From: Denitrobacterium detoxificans
GTDB taxonomy: Bacteria > Actinomycetota > Coriobacteriia > Coriobacteriales > Eggerthellaceae
Length of the DNA stretch: 64,000 nucleotides
NCBI RefSeq assembly: GCF_015062615.1
Contig: NZ_SUUH01000001.1
Location: 470,366 to 534,365, forward strand
Reading direction: 5' to 3'
Shown here: in pieces, positions 35,583 through 44,452 of the stretch
Layout of the letters: each line of letters begins with the position of its first letter
How positions within the stretch are numbered: the stretch's first letter is position 1
The notes under the pieces: model-generated
Database searches by the model: none
What the model saw: only the letters and a program-made list of their open reading frames with translations
What the model was told of the DNA's origin: nothing
Translations under genes and position numbers: made by a program

Positions 35583-37409
35583 CTATTCGACCGTAACCGA
35601 CTTCGCCAGGTTGCGCGGCTGATCGACATCGCAGCCACGAGCCACGGCGATGGCACGCGCGAACAACTGCAGCGGCACGGAAACGGTAATGGCGCTGAAC
35701 GCATCGCGCACACGCGGCACGTAGATTACGTAGTCGGCATGCTTGCGGATTTCCTCGTCGCCTTCCGTGGCCACCGCCACAACCAGGGCGCCACGCGTGC
35801 GGCTTTCCTGGATGTTCGAAATGACCTTGTCGTATACGGGGCTCTGCGTGGCAACGGCGATGACGGGGAAACCCTTCGAAAGCAAGGCAATGGGGCCATG
35901 CTTCATTTCGCCGGCAGCATATGCCTCGGCATGAAGATAGCTGATTTCCTTCAGCTTCAGCGCGCCCTCGTAGCTGATGGCGCTTCCCATGCCGCGGCCA
36001 ATGAACAGCGCGTCGTTGGCATCCTTGCAAGCGAGCGCCGCTTCGTCGATGGCTGTGGTATCGGCCAGGATGCGCTCGATCTGTTCGGCGGTGTCGGCCA
36101 GCTCGCCGAAGAGCAGACGCGTCTGCGCCTGGGTGAACTTGCCCTTGGCCTGCGCCAGCACCATGGAAAGCAGCGTAAGGCTAACCACCTGGCCCAGGAA
36201 GCTCTTCGTGGAAGCCACGGCGATTTCCTTGTTGGCCTTCGTGTAGATGACGCCATCGCTTTCGCGAGCAACGGGGCTGCCAATGACGTTCGTGATACCG
36301 AACACCTTACCGCCCTTGATGCGCGCCTCGCGGATGGCAGCCAGCGTATCAGCCGTTTCTCCCGACTGGGACACGGCGACCACGAGCGTGGTGGGCGTGA
36401 TGATGGGATTGCGGTAGCGGAATTCGCTGGCAACCTCGACTTCGGTGGGAATGCGCGCCCATGCCTCGATAAGCTGCTTGGCAACCAGGCCCGCATGGTA
36501 GCTGGTGCCACAGGCAATCACGTAGACGCGGTCGATGAGCTGCAGCTCTTCCAGCGACATGCCCAGCTCGCTGATCTTCAGCGCGCCACCGACCATGCGG
36601 CCAGCCAGCGTATCGCGCACCACGCGGGGCTGCTCGTGGATTTCCTTCAGCATGAAATCGGGATAGCCGCCCTTTTCGGCAACGTCGATATCCCAGTCGA
36701 CGTGCATGACGTTGGGCTCGATGGTCTCGCCCTGCGCGTCGGAATAGGCAATGCCCTGGGGGCGCATGTCAGCGAACTGGTCGTCGCCCAGAACCACAAC
36801 ATCGCGATTGGCACGAATGACGGCGATGATGTCGCTCGCCACGTAGCTGCCGTCTTCGCCATGGGCCAGAACAATCGGGGAATCGCGGCGCGTAACCACG
36901 ATGCGACCGGGCTCCTGGGCGCAGGTAACGGCCAGGCCATAGCTACCCACCAGGCTTACCGTGACGGCGCGCACCGCTTCCAGCAGATCGCCTTCGTAGG
37001 CTTCTTCCACCAGATGGGCGATGACCTCGGTGTCGGTGGTGCTACGGAACTCGTGACCACGGGAGATGAGCTCTTCGCGCAGCTCGGCGAAGTTCTCGAT
37101 GATGCCGTTATGCACGACGGCGATAGAGCCGTCGCACGATACATGGGGATGGGCGTTCTGCTGGCTGGGAACGCCATGCGTCGCCCAACGGGTATGGCCA
37201 ATGCCACACGTGGCTTCGGGATGCACGTTCGATACGGCGCTGGCCAGGCCACTGACCTTGCCCACGCGACGCGTAACGGAAAGGGTGCCGTCGCCCGCCT
37301 GAACGGCGATGCCCGCGGAATCGTATCCGCGATACTCCAGGCGGCGAAGCCCCTCGATCAATCTATCGACAACCGGCTGGCTGCCGGTATACCCCACAAT
37401 GCCGCACAT
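35583..37409 (-). CDS. glmS: Glutamine-fructose-6-phosphate aminotransferase (isomerizing)
   Basis: 608 residues from the ATG at 37409, chosen because it places the catalytic Cys at position 2 (MCGIVGYTG) and has GAAGGAG upstream. The N-terminal glutaminase half contains LRRLEYRGYDSAGIAV and CGIGHTRWATHG; the C-terminal half has two SIS domains (ACGTSYHAGLVAKQL, SQSGETADTLAAIREA, GRGMGSAISYEGALKLKEISYLHAEAYAAGEMKHGPIAL). It makes glucosamine-6-phosphate for the cell wall. No glmS ribozyme is seen upstream. It heads a run with acpS, nnrD, ligA and tlyA. Confidence 0.96.
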   Translation of the reverse strand: MCGIVGYTGSQPVVDRLIEGLRRLEYRGYDSAGIAVQAGDGTLSVTRRVGKVSGLASAVSNVHPEATCGIGHTRWATHGVPSQQNAHPHVSCDGSIAVVHNGIIENFAELREELISRGHEFRSTTDTEVIAHLVEEAYEGDLLEAVRAVTVSLVGSYGLAVTCAQEPGRIVVTRRDSPIVLAHGEDGSYVASDIIAVIRANRDVVVLGDDQFADMRPQGIAYSDAQGETIEPNVMHVDWDIDVAEKGGYPDFMLKEIHEQPRVVRDTLAGRMVGGALKISELGMSLEELQLIDRVYVIACGTSYHAGLVAKQLIEAWARIPTEVEVASEFRYRNPIITPTTLVVAVSQSGETADTLAAIREARIKGGKVFGITNVIGSPVARESDGVIYTKANKEIAVASTKSFLGQVVSLTLLSMVLAQAKGKFTQAQTRLLFGELADTAEQIERILADTTAIDEAALACKDANDALFIGRGMGSAISYEGALKLKEISYLHAEAYAAGEMKHGPIALLSKGFPVIAVATQSPVYDKVISNIQESRTRGALVVAVATEGDEEIRKHADYVIYVPRVRDAFSAITVSVPLQLFARAIAVARGCDVDQPRNLAKSVTVE

Positions 37410-37653
37410 ATACGCTCCTTCTTTGGTGCCGTGTGCATAGTTAATCAACATAGTGTAATAAATCGCGCGATGCATTGCTTCCCTGCCCATGCGAAGCCAC
37501 AGATTTTCTCAACCTGGCAATACGGTCGCATCGCGCCCGAAAAGACAATATCGCCCGATTAGTCCACCATTCAATTCATCCTGGGCTTAAATCAAGCGCC
37601 ATTGTGCTACGATGCCGCTCAGCATATCAGGAGCAAGACGAGAGAAGGTATCC

Positions 37654-38511
37654 ATGGCTGAACAAGCTCCTCTCAGCGAAGAAGAAAAGAAGATGCTTGC
37701 TGGTGGATGCGGTGGCGGAGAGAGCACCGGTCCCAAGGTGCTCATGCCGAATAAGCGTTCCACGGTGAAGCACGTCATCGGCGTCGTTTCCGGCAAGGGC
37801 GGCGTAGGCAAGAGCCTCGTCACCTGCCTGCTGGCAAGCGAAGCCCAGAAGCGCGGCAAGAAGGTCGCCATTCTCGACGCCGACGTAACCGGCCCCTCCA
37901 TCCCGAAGGCCTTCGGCGTTACCAATCCGCTTACCGCCGACAAGGACGGCATCCTGCCCTGCCAGACGCAGACGGGCATCAAGATGGTAAGCACCAACCT
38001 CATGCTCCCCGAAGAAGACATGCCGGTGGCATGGCGCGGCCCGGTCGTCTCCGGCACCGTCAAGCAGTTCTTCAACGAAGTGAACTGGGGCGAAATCGAC
38101 TACATGTTCGTGGACATGCCTCCGGGAACCTCCGACGTCCTGCTCACCGTGTTCCAGAGCCTGCCCGTCGACGGCATCGTCACCGTCTCGGCCCCGCAGG
38201 AACTCGTTGCCATGATCGTGGGCAAGGCCGTGCATCTGGCTCACGAGATGCAGGTCCCCGTTCTGGGCCTGGTGGAAAACATGGCCTACTACACCTGCCA
38301 GCACTGCGGCGAGAAGCAGTACGTCTTCGGCAAGCCCCAGGGCAAGGAAGTGGCCGAAAAGTACCGCATCCCCGCATACGCCACGCTCCCCATCGATCCG
38401 GAGTTCGCCGCCAAGTGCGATGCCGGCAAGGTAGAGGAATACGACGTGCAGGGCGCTCTCGACGCGGTCATCGACCAGATTGCCAGCGCACCGCAGCGCA
38501 CGTTCGTCTAA
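37654..38511 (+). CDS. Mrp/NBP35-family P-loop ATPase (FeS cluster carrier)
   Basis: 285 residues, start at the ATG at 37654 with GAGAAGG upstream. The deviant Walker A is GVVSGKGGVGKSLVTCLLASEA, followed by ILDADVTGPSIPKAFG and FVDMPPGTSDV. The C-terminal YTCQHCGEKQ supplies the CxxC for a bridging 4Fe-4S cluster, as in ApbC/NBP35. An extra N-terminal GGCGGG motif adds one more Cys. Possible promoter: extended -10 TGCTACGAT (37605-37613). It diverges from glmS and ends at a strong terminator. Confidence 0.92.
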   Translation: MAEQAPLSEEEKKMLAGGCGGGESTGPKVLMPNKRSTVKHVIGVVSGKGGVGKSLVTCLLASEAQKRGKKVAILDADVTGPSIPKAFGVTNPLTADKDGILPCQTQTGIKMVSTNLMLPEEDMPVAWRGPVVSGTVKQFFNEVNWGEIDYMFVDMPPGTSDVLLTVFQSLPVDGIVTVSAPQELVAMIVGKAVHLAHEMQVPVLGLVENMAYYTCQHCGEKQYVFGKPQGKEVAEKYRIPAYATLPIDPEFAAKCDAGKVEEYDVQGALDAVIDQIASAPQRTFV

Positions 38512-38534
38512 TCGGGCGAAAACAAGTACACTGG

Positions 38535-38562
38535 GGGCGCCGGTTCGACCGGCGCCCTTTTT
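38535..38562 (+). terminator. Rho-independent terminator of the Mrp gene
   Basis: GGGCGCCGGT (38535-38544), loop TCG, ACCGGCGCCC (38548-38557), then TTTTT. A textbook intrinsic terminator 23 bases after the stop. Confidence 0.9.
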
Positions 38563-38591
38563 CATGCCCGAAGATTCAAGGAGAGGCATCC

Positions 38592-38771
38592 ATGGACGAG
38601 GAAAAGAAGCAGCCGGCGCACGCGCCAGCCAATGCGCATACGACCCCGAAGCCGAAGAAGACCCAGCCCATTCGGGCCATCAACGAAGACGACGACGGAT
38701 ACGACCCGTATTCCGACCTGCACGACGCGCCGCAACGCGAGCCGCTCTTCGAACGCGACCCCTGGCGGTAG
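38592..38771 (+). CDS. Small acidic hypothetical protein (59 aa)
   Basis: A short gene with a clear ribosome site (AAGGAGAGGCATCC before the ATG at 38592) and a terminator directly after. The product is hydrophilic: a Pro/Ala/Lys-rich N-terminus, then DDDGYDPYSDLHDAPQREPLFERDPWR, an acidic/aromatic tail. No domain, signal or membrane segment is recognised. It lies just beyond the Mrp terminator. It may be read through or have its own promoter. Confidence 0.65.
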   Translation: MDEEKKQPAHAPANAHTTPKPKKTQPIRAINEDDDGYDPYSDLHDAPQREPLFERDPWR

Positions 38772-38797
38772 GCCCAACGACATATGCGCGAAAAAAC

Positions 38798-38831
38798 AAC
38801 GGGACGATGGCCCTTTGGCCACCGTCCCGTT
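38798..38831. terminator. Bidirectional hairpin terminator
   Basis: AACGGGACG-a-TGGCC (38798-38812) pairs with GGCCA-c-CGTCCCGTT (38817-38831), with a CTTT loop. The left flank is AAAAAA and the right flank begins TTCC, so it can stop both the small plus-strand gene and the minus-strand flavoprotein. Confidence 0.8.
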
Positions 38832-38889
38832 TCCATTGGACGCAAGAGAAATGGGAGGGGAAATACGCGTCCTAGGGAGGGGAAATGCC

Positions 38890-40728
38890 TTACAGGTTGC
38901 CCACGATCTTGCCGCAGACGTAACCGTTGGTCATGGCCTGGCCCATGGAATTGCCAGCCAGGATGCCGGGATACGTGAGGGCAAAGCGCTGACCGCAGCA
39001 GTTGCCGATGGCGTACAGGCCCTCGATGGGCTTGTCATCGTCGTCCAGGACGTTGTAGTTGCCATCCGTAACCAGGCCAGCCAGCGTCAGGGCCGTTGCG
39101 CCCGTACCAACGCTCGTGTCGACGGCAGCGTAGTACGGAGCCTCGATGGGCAACAGGAAGTCGCTCTTCTTGCCATACTGCGTGTCAACGCCGCTGGCAA
39201 CCAGCTCGTTGTACGCCGCAACGGAATCGACGAAGTTCTGCACGGCTTCGCCTTCGTAACCCAGGTAACCCGCCAGGGTCTTCAGGTCGTTAGCGCCATA
39301 CATGCGCGTCTGGGCCATGTTGGCGCGCTCGGTCAGGCAGCCATGGCGTACCAGGTAGCCTTCGGCACCCGCCTCGACGACGTGCGTCATGTCTTCCTTC
39401 CACTGCGCCACGTAGGTTTCCTGACCGAAGTCGGTACCGCCATGATTCGTGCCGCCGCGCTTTACAATCTCCTCGTAGTTGGCGCCGTACAGTGCGCAGT
39501 ACAGGCCCTTGGGCTGACGCTGAACCTGAGCGGCGATGGCATTGAAGTCGGCCTCGTTCATGAAGCGTTTGCCCTGGCTGTTCAGATAGAGCGTGGGAGC
39601 AAAGCCGAAGGGGCCAGGTGCGGAAACGTTGGCCAGCGACGCAGCCGGGCCAGCCTCCATGCGGCCACCCGCCCAGCAGCCGATCTTGTGGCCCATGCCC
39701 GTGTCGCGCGTGGCGCTCTCGTCGGTGGGGTCGCTGAAGGCATCCACGCCGTCCTTGGCCTGGAGCTCCCAGGACTCACGGTAGAATTCCTTCATCATTT
39801 CCATGTTGTTCTGGAATGCGCCCATGGCGATGACAACGGCCTTGCTGGCATTGAAGCGAATGTAGTTGCCGTCGGAGGTCTTGCCATAGGCACCCGTCAC
39901 CTTGCCGTCTTCCACGATGGCCTTCACCGCAGTGGTGCCGAAGTACCACTCAGCGCCCAGTTCCTCGGCGTACTGGCGAACGAGCGTCTCGCAATCGCCA
40001 ATGGTGGAATAGGCGCCTACGCCCGTGGCAACCTCGTCCAGGATTTCGGAGCGCATGCAGAACGTGCCAACGTAGGTCTTGTAGTTGCCCATATCCTGCG
40101 GCTGGCTCTTATCCGTCCAGAAGTCGGTGCTGGGCTGCTGGATGTTCATGTTGGTCAGCAGTTCGGGCTTGCGTTCCTGAACCAGGGCGATGAACTCGTC
40201 GGCCATGGGGCCGGAGTTGCGAATGTAGTTCAGGCACAGCTCGCTGTTCAGGCGATACGCTGCGGTACGCTGCAGCTGAGCCAGGATTTCCATCTCGTCA
40301 TAGGGGCCATAGCCCATGTTCTGCACGTACTGGGAATTGAACGTGCCGATGTCCTCGCCATAGTAGAACTGATTCGCTTCGGTCTGGCTTTCCAGAACCA
40401 CGACCTTGGCGCCGGCCATGGCCGCGGTGCGGGCGCACTGCGTTCCCGAATGGCCAGAGCCCAGAATGACGACGTCGGCGTCAACGACTTCGGTAACCTG
40501 CGACTCGTCGACCTCGGGCTCGCTGCCCAGCCACTGATAATGGCTGCGGGCGCTTACGGAGCCGTCGGCTTCCAGAATGGTGGTTTCGCCCGTGGAAGAC
40601 TCAGTTGCCTCGGCGGTCTTGCTCTTCGGCGAAGAGCAGCCGGCCATTGCAGCCATGCCCGCGCCCGCCAGAACCGTGAGGCCACCAAGCTTCAACGCAT
40701 CGCGACGAGTAAGTTGTTCGTTTGCCAT
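38890..40728 (-). CDS. Tat-exported flavoprotein reductase (FAD-dependent)
   Basis: 612 residues from the ATG at 40728. Twin-arginine LTRRDALKLGG, hydrophobic stretch and lipobox-like MAGC mark export. The FAD fingerprint VVILGSGHSGTQCARTAAMAG lies near residue 85, with an unusual His-Ser-Gly instead of the common GGxG. The rest follows the FAD_binding_2 layout (AVVIAMGAFQNNMEMMKEF, LYLNSQGKRFMNEADFNA, GLYAIGNCCGQRFALTYPGILAGNSMGQAM). No haem motif and no adjacent cytochrome gene are seen, so its electron donor must be encoded elsewhere. It diverges from a membrane LuxR regulator. Confidence 0.87.
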   Translation of the reverse strand: MANEQLTRRDALKLGGLTVLAGAGMAAMAGCSSPKSKTAEATESSTGETTILEADGSVSARSHYQWLGSEPEVDESQVTEVVDADVVILGSGHSGTQCARTAAMAGAKVVVLESQTEANQFYYGEDIGTFNSQYVQNMGYGPYDEMEILAQLQRTAAYRLNSELCLNYIRNSGPMADEFIALVQERKPELLTNMNIQQPSTDFWTDKSQPQDMGNYKTYVGTFCMRSEILDEVATGVGAYSTIGDCETLVRQYAEELGAEWYFGTTAVKAIVEDGKVTGAYGKTSDGNYIRFNASKAVVIAMGAFQNNMEMMKEFYRESWELQAKDGVDAFSDPTDESATRDTGMGHKIGCWAGGRMEAGPAASLANVSAPGPFGFAPTLYLNSQGKRFMNEADFNAIAAQVQRQPKGLYCALYGANYEEIVKRGGTNHGGTDFGQETYVAQWKEDMTHVVEAGAEGYLVRHGCLTERANMAQTRMYGANDLKTLAGYLGYEGEAVQNFVDSVAAYNELVASGVDTQYGKKSDFLLPIEAPYYAAVDTSVGTGATALTLAGLVTDGNYNVLDDDDKPIEGLYAIGNCCGQRFALTYPGILAGNSMGQAMTNGYVCGKIVGNL

Positions 40729-40752
40729 AGTATCCCTCTCCTTGCAAAGACT

Positions 40753-40768
40753 GCGGGAGCAATCCCGC
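40753..40768. promoter_or_regulatory. Small hairpin in the flavoprotein leader
   Basis: GCGGGA-GCAA-TCCCGC, a perfect 6-bp stem, ends 25 bases upstream of the flavoprotein ATG on the minus strand. It could be an operator dyad or an mRNA leader hairpin. Confidence 0.35.
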
Positions 40769-40849
40769 GCTTACAAACATGGGCACACCATAGGCCGCAT
40801 CGAGGGAAAGAAATATCGCCGAAAATAAGTAATGCCACGTCAGAGGCCA

Positions 40850-40867
40850 TCACCGAAAAGGGTGAAA
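40850..40867. promoter_or_regulatory. TCACC-N6-GGTGA dyad upstream of the LuxR gene
   Basis: TCACC (40850-40854) and GGTGA (40861-40865); read on the minus strand the right half is TTTCACCC (40860-40867). The same TTTCACCC octamer occurs in the operator cluster of the other flavoprotein/LuxR pair at 20929-20936, hinting at a shared recognition element. Confidence 0.45.
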
Positions 40868-40932
40868 ATAATTTGAGGCTCGAATTACATGGCATAATAG
40901 AACGCAGGGGAAACAAAGGAGAGACCATTCAA

Positions 40933-42363
40933 TTGAACAACGCTTTGCTTAAACGAGCCTGCACGCTCATGGGCGCCGGACCGCTCTTTGCCGTCGGGCT
41001 TCTTACCGTTCACAATGCAAGCCCCATCGTCGAACTCTTCGGCCGCATCGCGCATACCGGCTTCCTGGCATGTGCCCTCGCGGGCGTCATCATCGCCGCC
41101 GTGGCCCTCGTGGCGCAAGCGCGCAGCATATCGCACGTCATTTGGAAGACTCCCCAAGGATACATCGTCATACTCTCCGCGCTCGCCTGCTCGGTTATCG
41201 GGCTACTGTTCCTGCTGGCCATCCCCGCCATCGAAATCGACGGGCGCTTCGCCTCCGTAAGCGGGCTCGTCATGGGCATCGGATGCACCGTGCTCGCAGG
41301 CACATGGGCGCTCACGCTTTCGCAGGAGGATTCGCGCACGGCGTTCCAAGCCTCGGCCACGAGCGTCCTTGTGGGCGTGGCGCTCTACGGCACCAGTGCA
41401 TTCCTGCCCAACCAGGCATCGTATGCACTCTTTTCCGCCAGCTGCATCTTTGCCTCGGCTGCCGCCCTGCTGCCGCTGAAACCCAACGAAAGCGAAGACG
41501 ACGAAGCACTTGCCGCTCCCGACGACCGCGTGGCATACGTCATCTCGCGCACGTGGAGACCTCTGGCGGGAACCACCCTTTCGGCGCTCGTGTTGGGGCT
41601 TATCTGGAACCCGCTCTATGCGGGAATCGAACTCGATACCGGTATGCTCTTCGCGGCATCGCTCTGCGGCAGCGCCGCCATCAGCATCGTCTGCGCGGTG
41701 GCATTCGCGAAGGCAGGCGTACGCGCTGCGCGCGTCATGGACCGCACGGGCCTGCCCATCGCAGCCGCCATCGTGCTGCTCTGCCCCTACCTGGAACAGC
41801 TGGGAGGCAGCGCGCTGTTTATCTCGTCATCGCTCAAGGAAGCGGCGTTTGCATTGTTCCTCATCATGACCTGGACATCATGTTGCAAGGCCGCAAGCAC
41901 GCCCAAGTCCACGCTGCGCGTTGCGGGCACCTTCCTTCTGTGTGCCACCGCGGCCATGTTGCTGGGAGCGCTCATCATTCCGCAAATCGGCACTGCAGGG
42001 CGCATTCTGAACAGCATCGTGCTCATCGTGTACCTTGCTGCGCTGGCATTCCTTAACAGCCCCGTGAAGTCACAAGGAGCCACCGACGACGCAAAGGAGC
42101 ACAACAAAGAGGCCGAGCGAGAAGCAACGCCCAACATCTCGGCCTCGATCGCACAAAACGCCGAGCGCCTGGCAAAGGCGGGCGCCCTCTCGCCCCGAGA
42201 AACCGAAGTGCTCGCCCTGCTCGCCCGCGGACATTCGTATGCGAAGATTGCCCAAACGCTCTACGTATCCGACAACACCGTGAAAACGCACGTGCGCAAC
42301 ATCTACCGCAAGCTGAAGATAGAATCGCGCGAGGAACTCTTCGACCTCATCGACCAGCAGTAA
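40933..42363 (+). CDS. Membrane-bound LuxR-type one-component regulator
   Basis: 476 residues if the TTG at 40933 (AAAGGAGAG eleven bases upstream) is used; an ATG at 40969 would remove 12 residues. The open frame continues far upstream but that part is antisense to the flavoprotein. About 12 hydrophobic segments fill residues 10-390. The C-terminal GerE helix-turn-helix reads LSPRETEVLALLARGHSYAKIAQTLYVSDNTVKTHVRNIYRKL. Divergent from the flavoprotein, its probable target. Confidence 0.86.
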   Translation: MNNALLKRACTLMGAGPLFAVGLLTVHNASPIVELFGRIAHTGFLACALAGVIIAAVALVAQARSISHVIWKTPQGYIVILSALACSVIGLLFLLAIPAIEIDGRFASVSGLVMGIGCTVLAGTWALTLSQEDSRTAFQASATSVLVGVALYGTSAFLPNQASYALFSASCIFASAAALLPLKPNESEDDEALAAPDDRVAYVISRTWRPLAGTTLSALVLGLIWNPLYAGIELDTGMLFAASLCGSAAISIVCAVAFAKAGVRAARVMDRTGLPIAAAIVLLCPYLEQLGGSALFISSSLKEAAFALFLIMTWTSCCKAASTPKSTLRVAGTFLLCATAAMLLGALIIPQIGTAGRILNSIVLIVYLAALAFLNSPVKSQGATDDAKEHNKEAEREATPNISASIAQNAERLAKAGALSPRETEVLALLARGHSYAKIAQTLYVSDNTVKTHVRNIYRKLKIESREELFDLIDQQ

Positions 42364-42394
42364 CGGCACAGCGCCCAAAGGGCCCGCAGTGCCG
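42364..42394. terminator. Hairpin between convergent LuxR and ECF genes
   Basis: CGGCAC (42364-42369) pairs with GTGCCG (42389-42394), with an inner GCG/CGC stem and an apical CCC-AAA-GGG. It immediately follows the LuxR stop. Confidence 0.5.
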
Positions 42395-42395
42395 C

Positions 42396-43073
42396 CTATT
42401 CGGCAAGCGCGTACTTGCGCTTGATGCGCTCGAGCTTGCCCTTCCAGGGCGCATACAACGCCAGCAGGAAGGCGTCGGTCGCCACGCCATGCAGAACGTC
42501 AAGGGGAACGGCGACGGCGTAGATGGCGAGACCCTCGGCGAAGGTCTGCGGATGAAAGAACCCAATGAGCGACCAGAGGTTCAAAATGGCGCCATACAGC
42601 AGCGCCGCAACGAACCCATACCCCAGCACGACGGGCATGCGCTTGAACCACCCCATCTGCGCAAGCACACCGGCCAGGTAGCCCACAAGCCCCCATGCGT
42701 ACATCTGCCAGGGCGTCCAGGGGCCCTGGCCAAAGAAGAAATTGGACACGAGCGCCGTAAGCGCACCCACCATGAATCCGCTCGTGCGTCCGAAAGACGC
42801 ACCCGCGATGATGGCGATGGCGGAAACGGGCTTCACGTCGGGCAAGGGGGCGAACAGGATGCGCCCCGCCACGGCAAGCGCCGAAAGCACCGCAATGGGC
42901 ATGGTGTCGCGCAGGCGGGGGCGGCTGCGCTCGAACTGGGCAAAGAACAACGCCAACGACGCCAAGACCACCAGACCCGACAGCAAGGCGACCTGCTCGA
43001 TGCCCGCAACGGCACAGGCGCCCAAGCACAGGGGCACCGCTACCAGGCAGGCTATTTCCACACCCACGCGCAT
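42396..43073 (-). CDS. ECF transporter S component, probably for cobalamin (CbrT-like)
   Basis: 225 residues with about six membrane segments. The stretch PDVKPVSAIAIIAGASFGRTSGFMVGALTALVSNFFFGQGPWTPWQMYAWG is typical of ECF substrate-binding (S) subunits of the CbrT-like group. The start at 43073 overlaps the ATPase stop (TAATG). It is the last gene of a five-gene operon whose leader resembles a cobalamin riboswitch and which encodes a transcobalamin-like domain protein. This points to cobalamin or another corrinoid as substrate. The family assignment is from sequence; the substrate is from context. Confidence 0.82.
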   Translation of the reverse strand: MRVGVEIACLVAVPLCLGACAVAGIEQVALLSGLVVLASLALFFAQFERSRPRLRDTMPIAVLSALAVAGRILFAPLPDVKPVSAIAIIAGASFGRTSGFMVGALTALVSNFFFGQGPWTPWQMYAWGLVGYLAGVLAQMGWFKRMPVVLGYGFVAALLYGAILNLWSLIGFFHPQTFAEGLAIYAVAVPLDVLHGVATDAFLLALYAPWKGKLERIKRKYALAE

Positions 43074-44452
43074 TACGATTGCATGGCCCCAAACAGGCGC
43101 GCCTGGTCATGAGGCGTGTATATGAGGTTATCCGCGAAGAAGCGATCGGCAGGCTGCGTGCAAACCACTTGCCCATCGAAGAGCATGCTCACCCTATCGG
43201 CCACCACGCGAGCGAAATCCACGTCATGCGTCACCAGCACTACGCAGGCGCCTTCGGCCGCCAGGCCACGCAACGTGCGCACGACATGCGCCTGGGCATG
43301 GGCATCCAAGCCCTTCGCGGGCTCGTCGGCAAGGAGCAAGCGCGGCTTGCACAGCAGGAGCTTGGCCAGGGCAAGATGCTGCAGCTGCCCGCCCGACAAG
43401 TCGTAGGGATGCTGGTCGAGCACGCCATCCAGGCCGAACCGCTGCGCCATGTCGCGCTCCTCTTCCCCGCTATAGCCGCAACGTTCATGCCATTCGTCCA
43501 GCTCATCGGCGACCGTGTCGCACACGAAGAGCATCTTGGGATTTTGAGGCAGCAAGGCTTGCTCGCGAATCATGCGGTTTGCCACCTTGCCGCGCGTGGG
43601 CCTAAGGACGCCGGCAATCGCTCGCAGCAGCGTGCTCTTTCCGCACCCGTTACCTCCCACGATGGCATGCACCTGACCAGAATACACGTTTAGGTCAGCC
43701 CCGCGGAGCACCCAAGGGTCCTGCTTGCCATAGCGAATGTGAACATCCGAGACGCATACGCACGACTGCGCGGCGCCGTCGCGCACGCCCAACGCCGGAG
43801 CCTGCGCCAACGGGGCAAGATCGGAAAGCAGCAGTCGATCGGTGGCGCACGTCTCGTAGAGTTCGGGAACGTGCGTGGACACGATGACGGTAATGCCCAA
43901 GTCGCGATGAATGCGCGCAAGCAAATCGACGAACAGGCGCTGGGCATGGGGGTCCAGCTGGGCCGTGGGCTCGTCGAGCAGCAACAGGCGCGGTCGAAGC
44001 GCCATGATCGATGCCAGGTTCAGCAGCTGCATCTGCCCGCCCGAAAGCTCGGCGGTGCGCCGATGCATCCACGCCTCGATGCCAAAGTAATGGGCCACTT
44101 CCGCCACGCGACGGCGCATCTCGTTGGGCTCCATGCCCGCATTTTCCAACCCGAACGCCAGCTCATGCCATACGGAGTCGCAGACAATCTGGTCTTCGGG
44201 ATGCTGGAATACGAACCCCGTTCCCTCTGCGTGCACCTCCAGGTTGCCCTGCATGCGGCCAACGGGGGCGATTTCGGGCTTCATGAGCGAAAGCAACGTG
44301 GTCTTTCCGCTACCCGTAGCACCGCAGAGCAGGCAAAACGAGCCTTCCTCAACCTGGAAATCCAGATTGCGGAACACCGGCTCGCCGTAGGAATCGCCCC
44401 CGGCAAGCGGGTAGGCAAACGTGAGGTTACGCGCTTCTACCGCGTATGCCAT
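43073..44452 (-). CDS. ECF transporter ATPase, fused A1-A2
   Basis: 459 residues from the ATG at 44452 (GGGAGGGG upstream), overlapping the T-component gene by 16 bp. Two complete ABC cassettes lie in tandem. The first has Walker A GATGSGKTT, signature LSGGQ and Walker B LLLLDEPTAQLD. The second has GGNGCGKST, LSGGQ and LLLADEPAKGLD. Most ECF modules use two separate ATPases, and a single double-length ATPase is typical of actinobacterial and some firmicute ECF systems. It energises uptake through the S and T subunits encoded on either side. Confidence 0.92.
   Translation of the reverse strand: MAYAVEARNLTFAYPLAGGDSYGEPVFRNLDFQVEEGSFCLLCGATGSGKTTLLSLMKPEIAPVGRMQGNLEVHAEGTGFVFQHPEDQIVCDSVWHELAFGLENAGMEPNEMRRRVAEVAHYFGIEAWMHRRTAELSGGQMQLLNLASIMALRPRLLLLDEPTAQLDPHAQRLFVDLLARIHRDLGITVIVSTHVPELYETCATDRLLLSDLAPLAQAPALGVRDGAAQSCVCVSDVHIRYGKQDPWVLRGADLNVYSGQVHAIVGGNGCGKSTLLRAIAGVLRPTRGKVANRMIREQALLPQNPKMLFVCDTVADELDEWHERCGYSGEEERDMAQRFGLDGVLDQHPYDLSGGQLQHLALAKLLLCKPRLLLADEPAKGLDAHAQAHVVRTLRGLAAEGACVVLVTHDVDFARVVADRVSMLFDGQVVCTQPADRFFADNLIYTPHDQARLFGAMQS

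Noticed and set aside
37410..37653. Possible glmS ribozyme upstream of glmS
   Set aside because: The short leader lacks the conserved ribozyme core and the double pseudoknot cannot be drawn.
38632..40932. Upstream extension of the LuxR frame to over 1200 codons
   Set aside because: The extra part overlaps the small acidic gene, the terminator and the whole flavoprotein on the other strand; the AAAGGAGAG site sets the start near 40933.
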